DNA of 64,000 bases from Mactra quadrangularis (lineage: Eukaryota > Mollusca > Bivalvia > Venerida > Mactridae): assembly GCA_025267735.1 (NCBI GenBank), contig CM046299.1, positions 39,874,733 to 39,938,732 on the forward strand, written 5' to 3'. The position numbers and the translations under genes are program-made. A model generated the notes under the pieces. It made no database searches, was not told the DNA's origin, and saw only the letters and a program-made list of their open reading frames with translations. Positions 45,067 through 54,000 of the stretch are shown here, in pieces. Position 1 is the stretch's first letter. Each line of letters starts with the position of its first letter.

Positions 45067-48000
45067 GTAAGAGATTCGATCGTTATATTTGTTAAACAAT
45101 AAAGTAATATACATGGCCCATTGATGGATAAAACATGTAGTTTGTTGGTCGTAGAGGCTAAATACTGTAACAAATCTCCTTTTTACCAATGTCTGCTACG
45201 CATCATTTTGTTTATTTCGCAAAAGAAATATTCTTTGCGCGTTTAGTCAAGCCGTCCCACCATGCAACACGAGAACCAGAAGCGTTCCGAACGTGCAAAT
45301 TTAGTTCGAAAAAAACGAGGGTATCTTATCTCCCTTAAAGTTGATTTATAGAAGGACCAAAGGGAGGGAACTAAGAAGCAAAAACATCGACTCTCAATTC
45401 AATTTGGACAGTATACAGAAATTAATCCGCCAAAACTCACGCTTGCCTTAAAGTGAAAAGTCATAAGTTTTTTCCATATAAATAAAGAACTACTTTATGT
45501 ACTTATAGTACATTAGGTCATGCATACTTATGTACTTGAAACAACGGGCTTGTCCTTTCAATCAGTGAATAAGTTGATGCAGGTGCAACTTTTTCTGATT
45601 TTAACTGATCAACGTCCTATTTTATTCACTTGAAGTTAGTCTATATTGCTCTGATCTATTGGTGTACATGTACAGTGTGTGTGCGTTGTATAAACGTGGT
45701 AAGTAGTACGTCGTTGAAAAAGACTTAATACCAGTGCTTGACTGAAAAGTTGAGTCTGATCGACGGATTTTTAGATAATTCGAAGTTGCCTGTCAACTTC
45801 ATATCTACTTTCTATTCAAAAGTGTATATCTCTTTAGCCAGCTAACCACTTCTATTGCTCACAACTGTTTTACTTTATAAAGTGGTAGGAAAGAAATAAA
45901 GGCAGATTTAGGATTTTTAGATTTATTTTTTCGGCGGATATACATGCAGAATTAAAAGGCGGTGAAATGGACGACTTTTAAAATATTAAATAAGGAAATC
46001 CGTTATAATAAATATGACTGATAAATCAGTCAAGCTAAAAATAACGATAGGAAGTATTTGATAACCAGACTCAAGAAGACTGGGATGAAAATTACGCCCT
46101 GGAACAGAACAGAACCCAAGATATCTAGATCGACATTCAGGCGTGCTACGGACTGAGCTAAATAGCGGCTATATCAATAAATGTATTTTATGAAATGAAT
46201 AAAGCAGCCAGCATATTATAATCTATACTAATCGTAATGCATTTTCATGTGTTTTTATTTTTTATTTTTCAGTAATAGTAGGACTTTGTTTACATTTTAA
46301 ATCATTTCGAAGTTCAGATCTTAGTCACAATAGTGTAAGAAACCTTCAATTCAAAAATCAAACAGTTTTGAACAAATTTAAAAACAAACAGCAACATCAT
46401 CGGAGAAATCAGTTCTTAGTGGATGCAATGTGGACTATGACCCCTGATATTCCAGACATTCAGGAGACACAATCAGAGACAAATAATAAAAATACTGACA
46501 TGCTTATTAATAAACTTGATAAACAAAATGATAAATTAATAGATAAAAACATAGTTACTACGACGCCAAAACATACCGACAAACCGACGACGCCAGTTAC
46601 GACATCATCAGATACAACACCAGCTGTCACTGATAAACCAACCACGCCCATAACAACGGTGTCTGTGACCACGCCCTTAGTTACAGAACCTGGTGGTGAT
46701 CCCTATATAACGACAGAAGCGCCACCTAGTGAAGACGATGATCCCAATGGTGAGTTTGGTTTATTTACATTTGGTTTAGCGCCGTGTCAACACAATTAAG
46801 GTTTCTATAATGTCTGCCAGTGCACCCAACCTAGCTTTTGTGCACCCTTGTCTATGACCTTGTCTTTGTGTACTCTCCTACCCTTCCAAAAGACCGACAA
46901 CTATTCTATATGCCTTATTAATGGAGGAAAAGATACAGTAATGTAACCGGGTGTGATTCGAACCCGTGCCCCCTTTGGAAAACTAGAATTGAAAACCCGG
47001 CGCGCTACCAACTACGCTACAGACCCGGGTTCTTAATGGCGGGTTAAATTAGTATGCACGCGTTTGTTTCTTCTGCGGACTATCGCAATAAAAAGTATAC
47101 GTACATGAAAGAATATGGTTACAGTTCGTACAAAAATAAAACCTTATTTATGTAAACAATATACATGTAATGAACTAATCCACGACAGGGGATGCTCAAG
47201 ATGATAATAAAATGCAATATAGTATTAATTTTAAATATGTTTTATGAGCGTTTTGTTGGTGTAATGGTAAAGTGTCCTACCATTACCAGCAAAATTCGTT
47301 AAGAGGGTGGTGGTTTAACTGCCACTCTAATTTGGTTGAAATAATAATACAACATTTATTTTCAAAACTGACCTACCTTTGGAGTGGATTGCTTTATTTC
47401 AATGTTTACACAAACAGTAATGTTATTTCGTACGAACTATATTTTGTAATTTCTTTTTGGTTGGGATTTACGCCGTAACAATACAATGTATATTTCATAT
47501 CACGGTTGTCAGTCAAACTACTAACCGTTCTTGGAAATCTAAATCTCTGGACTTAGCTGTTTACCAGTAAATAGGAACCTCCATCAGTGACTGACAGCTC
47601 CATAGTAGAAGAAATATCAGTTAAAAATTATTTTATGACCAAACTACGTAAAAGTATGCCTTGCCGGGTCTCGAACCGACGATCCCTCGATTAGTATACT
47701 TTAGTGCTATGTTATATCATTATATGTTTCATTCTCTGTAATGATATTTAATTATTTGTAGTATGATTTCTTCTTTCATTTTTCAGAGACAATGAAACTA
47801 ATTCGTATACGTAGACAAAACCCTAATGCAGGTATTTCAATATCATTTTTAATTCATTTTTATACTTTGAATTCGTACAAACGAGCCAAATTTATACTTA
47901 AGCTTTGCCGATTGCAGCTAATTTGGAACGCTCATTTGAACATTCCAAAACAAGTTTTATAATACAGACCGAGGGTTGCTCGCAAGACTGTAGTAACTCG

Positions 48001-51000
48001 CTCTTTTACACAATTCATTTACTACAGTTTGGCGGGCAATCCTAGATAAGTAAGGAGTTGCACTCCGTTACTAAAATCATTACTGTGTTTTAAAAAATCA
48101 ATTATTACCTATTTCAGCCACACCTACGACTCCTGACCCAAATGGAACCACAGCTGATCCTCGTAAGTATGCATTGTTAAATCCGCATATCATCGTATGT
48201 TCTTTAAAATTAATACTGAGGTGCGTTCAACAATGCGAGCACTCGGGCGAGCGCCAGCGTCGCGAATTGTATTGAACGCTTGCAAGCGCCCGCTGTAAAA
48301 TCAAGATGGCGTCAAACAGCACCTTATTGAAAATAGTGGGTTGGGTAACAATTATATCTGCAGTTACTATAGATCTTTCACATATTTCATCATATATGAA
48401 TCATTATGATACATCATTGTGGTATTGTGTTTGCTGCTGCTTTTGGTTTAGAAGTTGTCTGCTTCCCAGTGGTACTTTGACGCGTCAGGCGAAGCAGAAT
48501 AATGGCCGCCCTGGTATATTATACTAGGTTTTAGGATAATTCTGTTTTCATACGAACATTTCTCACTATATAGGCTTAAATAAAAGCAACTTTGTACACG
48601 GATTACAGTACATACCTTATTATATTTGTCAGGTTACATTAATGCAAAATAAAGTATTCGAAATTCTAACGTGAAATAATTAACGTCCTTATTTGTCTAC
48701 TTTGCGGACATAGTTTTGGTTATCGTTCGCTTAAAGTGCAAAACGAAAATTTGACTTATGGTGGACCTATATAGTTCCGAACTCTTACCAAATAACCATC
48801 TTTAGAAAATGCTCATAAAGAGAAAATAATAAACGACAATTTTGTAACCTAAAAATGCCCTTTAGGACGCGGTCATTAATGCGCTCTGCCGGAGCCAATA
48901 ACAATAGTGGTAAGGTGCAGGTATCCAGAATAGTGTAGAAGTTGTTGCCGTTATTGATCTTTGCAATTGTTGAAATTGTTTTTGTTGTTAATGTTATTGT
49001 TGTTGTTACTTTTTATTCTGCTGTTGAAACACACCCCTTTCTTTATTTTTCAGCCGCTGATTGCGCGGGGCAATCCTACGTAGACAATAATGGTCGATGT
49101 CAATGCTCCCGGGGTACTACTGGTCAAAACTGTGCAGGAAGTAAGACAACCTTTATACATGTATATACATTGTAAAACTTGCAGAAATAATATTATCAAG
49201 AAATTTGTAGATTTGATCGCAAGTTGTCTTTTCTTCAGCGTATATTTGTCATCAAACTTGATTCTTTACTTCATAAAAAAAATTGTTGATGCAGCCCGAT
49301 AAAAACTTATGTTCCAAATAAGATGGAACCCAAGACCTTCGTATTCGTAAGCGGACATTCTACCACATCTGCATGAGAGTTTGCTTGAAGAAAATGAAAC
49401 AAACATCAAGTATTTAAATCTGATCGCGAAAATTTGCGAGTTAAATTTTAAAATTACTCGCAATTTTCAAAATTCACTCGCATTTTGCGAGTATGCGAGC
49501 TTAAATTTGAGCCTTGGTTTATGTATGCGCCATTGACAATTGTATAAATTTTATAAAACAGATGAAACAAAGTGTCTTAACTTTTTACAGCATCCCCACC
49601 AGATGAAACTGCGCAGCAAGATTTAACTACTGTCACGATTACCGCAAGTGCACTTGGAGAATTTACAGCTGCCGAAAGAGCTGCCATTCAATCTGCGGTT
49701 AGTTATTTTCTACCTAATTTGGAATAAAGTATATGTTTCATAGCGTCTGTCCATTGTACAACGGCGGGAAACATTGTGTGTATACCACTGAGTCTATATG
49801 TTAGATAAATATTACAACCTCAAACCATCCACCACTGCAATAATAGACAATATACAACAGGTTAACAATTTTTTAACAACTGCAATTCACATCCGAAACA
49901 GATTTATTTCGGTTACGAATTACGAACATGGGCTATAAGCACTTCTTGCGTGCAAGTTATTTAGCAGACCGAATTTCTTTTTGTATAACAACGACCCGTG
50001 GTTTCTAAATAGCTTGTATCGTCTGATTTCCTGTCGTACTTTGACAGGTAAAAGTACGACAGGCAAAGCAAAATAATTGCTGAACCTAATGTTGGATAAT
50101 CATGTTATAAGATGAAAATTTCTTACTATAATAAAGACTTAAATCAAATGATCTTAATACAAGAACTACATAGAATACCTAATACTATGCTTTCGATTTT
50201 ATCCATGCTTAATTAAGTATCCGAAATTATAACGAGATTATTAAACGTCCGAATCATGTCCACTTTGAAGACACGTTTTTTTGGTTAATCGTTCTCTTTA
50301 TTTAAGTTTAAAATGAAAAGTCGACTTTGGATGATATATGTAGTATTAAACTTCAACCAAATTTACTGTCTTCAGAAAATGATCATGTAAAATAGAGAAA
50401 AAGTAAAAGAAAAGTTTGTAACATGAAGATAAATTTAGGGCGCGGCCATTATTGTGTTTTGCCTAACCCGATATCAAAAGTGGTAAGGGGTAGGTAATTC
50501 AGACTAAGCTGTACAGAAAATCGCTGAGTACTTCCGAATGATTTAAGTGTTGTTATGTTAAACCTGCAGCGTGTTCGGTTACCTTGAACGTTCCAAAACG
50601 TTTAGTAACGGAAGTGTCGGAACAACTCAACCCATAGACAACTCAACCCGAGACAACTCAATCTCCTACTAACGGACTGAGTAGTCCCAACTTTGTGTTG
50701 AGTATTGCACGGGTTGAGTTGTCTATGTGTTGAGTTCTCCCATACCGGTAACGTTAGCTAACAGTAGTTACTGAACACAGGGCTGTTAAATTCGTTCAAC
50801 ATTAAAGCTTTCTGTTAAATCAAACTTTTATATATAAACATTCCGTTGAAGAAAATAAATCTGCTTACATTAAATGCTTTACCTTGATATCATGTTTTTT
50901 TTCAGCTTGAAGCAAATCTGCCTAATAGTGTCGACGTGGAGCGAGTGTTCGTTGGACTCATGTAAGTTGAGTTCAATGTTTAAAATTGTTTTGAATGCAC

Positions 51001-54000
51001 ACATTTGTATGCATATACTTGTTTAAAAAAATTCATTTTGAATAACAAATGTAGGATATAATGTATACATAATATAATAATGCCATTTTCAAAAAAGTTT
51101 TAAGTATATTTCACCGAGAGCGCTCTGAAAACAAATTTACAATATAGGCGTAGCCACGAGTAAAAAATATTATTTTCTGAACTCAATATTTGAAATCACA
51201 ACACATCATAACATATCGTTGTTCTTCCGAACGTTACATTCCAAGACACAGTAAACTGATGCAGTCACACATTTTTACATCAATGCACATAACAGCAGTT
51301 TGTATCTTAACAACACATTACATTACACATCGTATCACAACATATCACATCACAAGCACATCACAACACATCGTTTTACAACACATCACATCACAACACA
51401 TCGTTTTACAACACATCATTTCTCAATACATTTTTATACATCATAAGTTCTTCATTAGGGCTCTTTTTAAAATATAATATTTAAAACTTTTATTACATTA
51501 AATTTCTTATGAGCCATCCTTGTAGTGTTCCCTTCTTGTTTTGATTTTTCTAAAATTTTATTTCAGATATAATGAAACTACAAATACTACAGAATTGGTT
51601 TTAAATTTCTTTTTAAATGAACGTGTTGATCCCGAAGTTTCAGATGCCTTATCCGGTCTAATAGAAGATGTGACAAATAACGTCACTGCGATCGATGTAA
51701 ATGGCAGACCTCTTCATTTAGCGACTGCGAACTTGGTAGTCGAAGGAAATACTGACGGGGATTTTAGAACAGGTATGTAAATGTTTTCTATATAATTTAT
51801 ATGGTTACTTTCCACTAATTACGGGGCATCCATACTTGTATTGGCTTTATTTTGTGTGGGCATACACAGGATCTCGCAATAAGGGACCTTAGTCAGTTAT
51901 TTCTCCTTGTATAGTCTTCAAATATGTAGATCCTATTAGTTGGATTACTCGGATTTTACCCTTACTTTTTTTATTTGGTTTAACGCCGTGTCAACACAAT
52001 TTAGGTAATTTTATGGCGTCCAGCGCACCTCATCTAGCTTTCCTAGACCCTTATCTATAACCAGTGCTCACCTACCCTACCACATGGCTGAAAACATCTC
52101 CATTAATCTTTTCAATGTCAATTAGCCAAAATCAATCTTATATAACTTTTTTGTTAATCATTTGATTTGTTTAAATTCAAACGAAGTTTTTTAGGGTTAA
52201 GAACTATCTTAATTTCGCCACTTCTGTTAATATCTTCTTTAACAATGTACTAATATATGTACTTACCAATTGGATTGCTTCAGATTTTATCACTGAAAGA
52301 TAACTGTCAAAAGTCCCTAATTATGTATTAATATAAGTAGTTTGTCATGCATAGTCACGTGACTGCTGGATATACAACGTTGAAGGAAAAAGTTTTTATT
52401 AGTTGTCAATAAGGTTTCCTTCTAAAAGATCAGTTGGCGGTAGGATAAATATATGAATAACCACTAACTTTTTGAATACGCTTGATAAATGAATATATAT
52501 ATATTTGGAAAGTTTGTGGTTAATGATACTACGATAACGCATTCTTTTCTTCTTACCTTTTCTAAGGTAATGGGTAACTTAGATATAATTAAATCGAAAC
52601 TGTTTAACTGGCGAGTCCATAAAATAATGAAAACCCATCTATTTTCAAATCTTGACTAGGATCTCTCTATTATTTATAATTATTGCTTTTTCAGTTCCTA
52701 TTGCATCCGGAGCAGCAGGAGCATTCCCTGTGTGTTACCTTTTCGATACTTTGGATGCATGCGGGGGTGCTAATCGTGGAAGCTGTGTAGACAATGAAGG
52801 ACAAGCTACATGCATGTAAGATATATACTACGTTTTTAACTTGCACCCTACATCGCATTCTCGTACCCGAAGGTTATTTTTTGATATCTTGATATATGAC
52901 TATATATAGTCTCTGATATAGAGAATGTCTACTGTGGAACATAGTGGAAATTTTGGCTTGGAGTCCAACAAATTCCGGGTAAAATATTCTCTCTGTGCCG
53001 TCGGGACACTGCGATGATAAACTCTTTGTTTAAGTTGTTTTACAATATTGTACCATGTTTATCATATTTAACTACACCAATGAACCTACAAAATTTTTAT
53101 GCAAAGTGTACAGGGAATAACTGTACTTCAAGATTGTGCATGGCATAATATTTGCCAGTAATGCAGAGTAGTATACGCACTTTGCCCGCATTTTGCCCTG
53201 CTCGATTCGTATTTGAATCTAATGTGTAATGAGTAATTATATAATTAAGTATGAATTTGTTAGGTTTCAATGTGCACGAAAGTCTTTCTGTATTTCAATA
53301 CTTTGATTTTTTTTTCAGATGTAAGCGTCAGTACTTGGGTAAATTTTGTAATGAAACCATGCAATATTCCCCTACGACTAAAGACGAGGAAACTTTGAAC
53401 GTTTTACTACCAGTTATCGGAGCTGTTGCCGGCGCACTCATGCTGTGTTCTTGTTGTTTCTTTATAATTTTACGACGCAAATCTAAAGGTGTGCCTGAGT
53501 TTACAGAAACGTGAGTAACTTTTATATTTGATTTTCAATATGAGCGTATGCACTAATAACTACTCTCAGACTGGCGCTTAAATGCTTGAGTATTGTCCAG
53601 TAACCAGTCCCAACCTGAAATATATCGGACTTATCCAATGATAATTTCAATTTAGGAAATGGACGACTTTTTACGAATCAATACACATGCAAGCGACCGG
53701 TACGATCTCGTATCAAAAGCACTATATATGTATGCATTGTATACTGTATATAGTGTTTTTGATTAGGAGCCGTGCGGTCGTATGTGATTAGATTTATTGA
53801 TCATTAAAATAAAAAAGTTCATAATTCAATTTTAGGATTTAGAAGTACTTCGATCATTTGACAGGTCAAACACAATTCTTATAATAGTAGTAGCAGCAGT
53901 AATCTCGGTGTGAGCAGTGGTCCATTGGTAGTACGTAGCTTAGGGATCTAGAGGTCCCGAGTTCAATCCTCACTAGGGGCACTGCTTATTTCCTTGAGCA

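Noticed and set aside
46368..46799. Single-exon 143-aa mucin-like protein
   Set aside because: The segment before it is open to a good acceptor at 46273, a donor at 46750 leads to further exons in phase, and the last codons are SINE tail. A read-through isoform remains possible.
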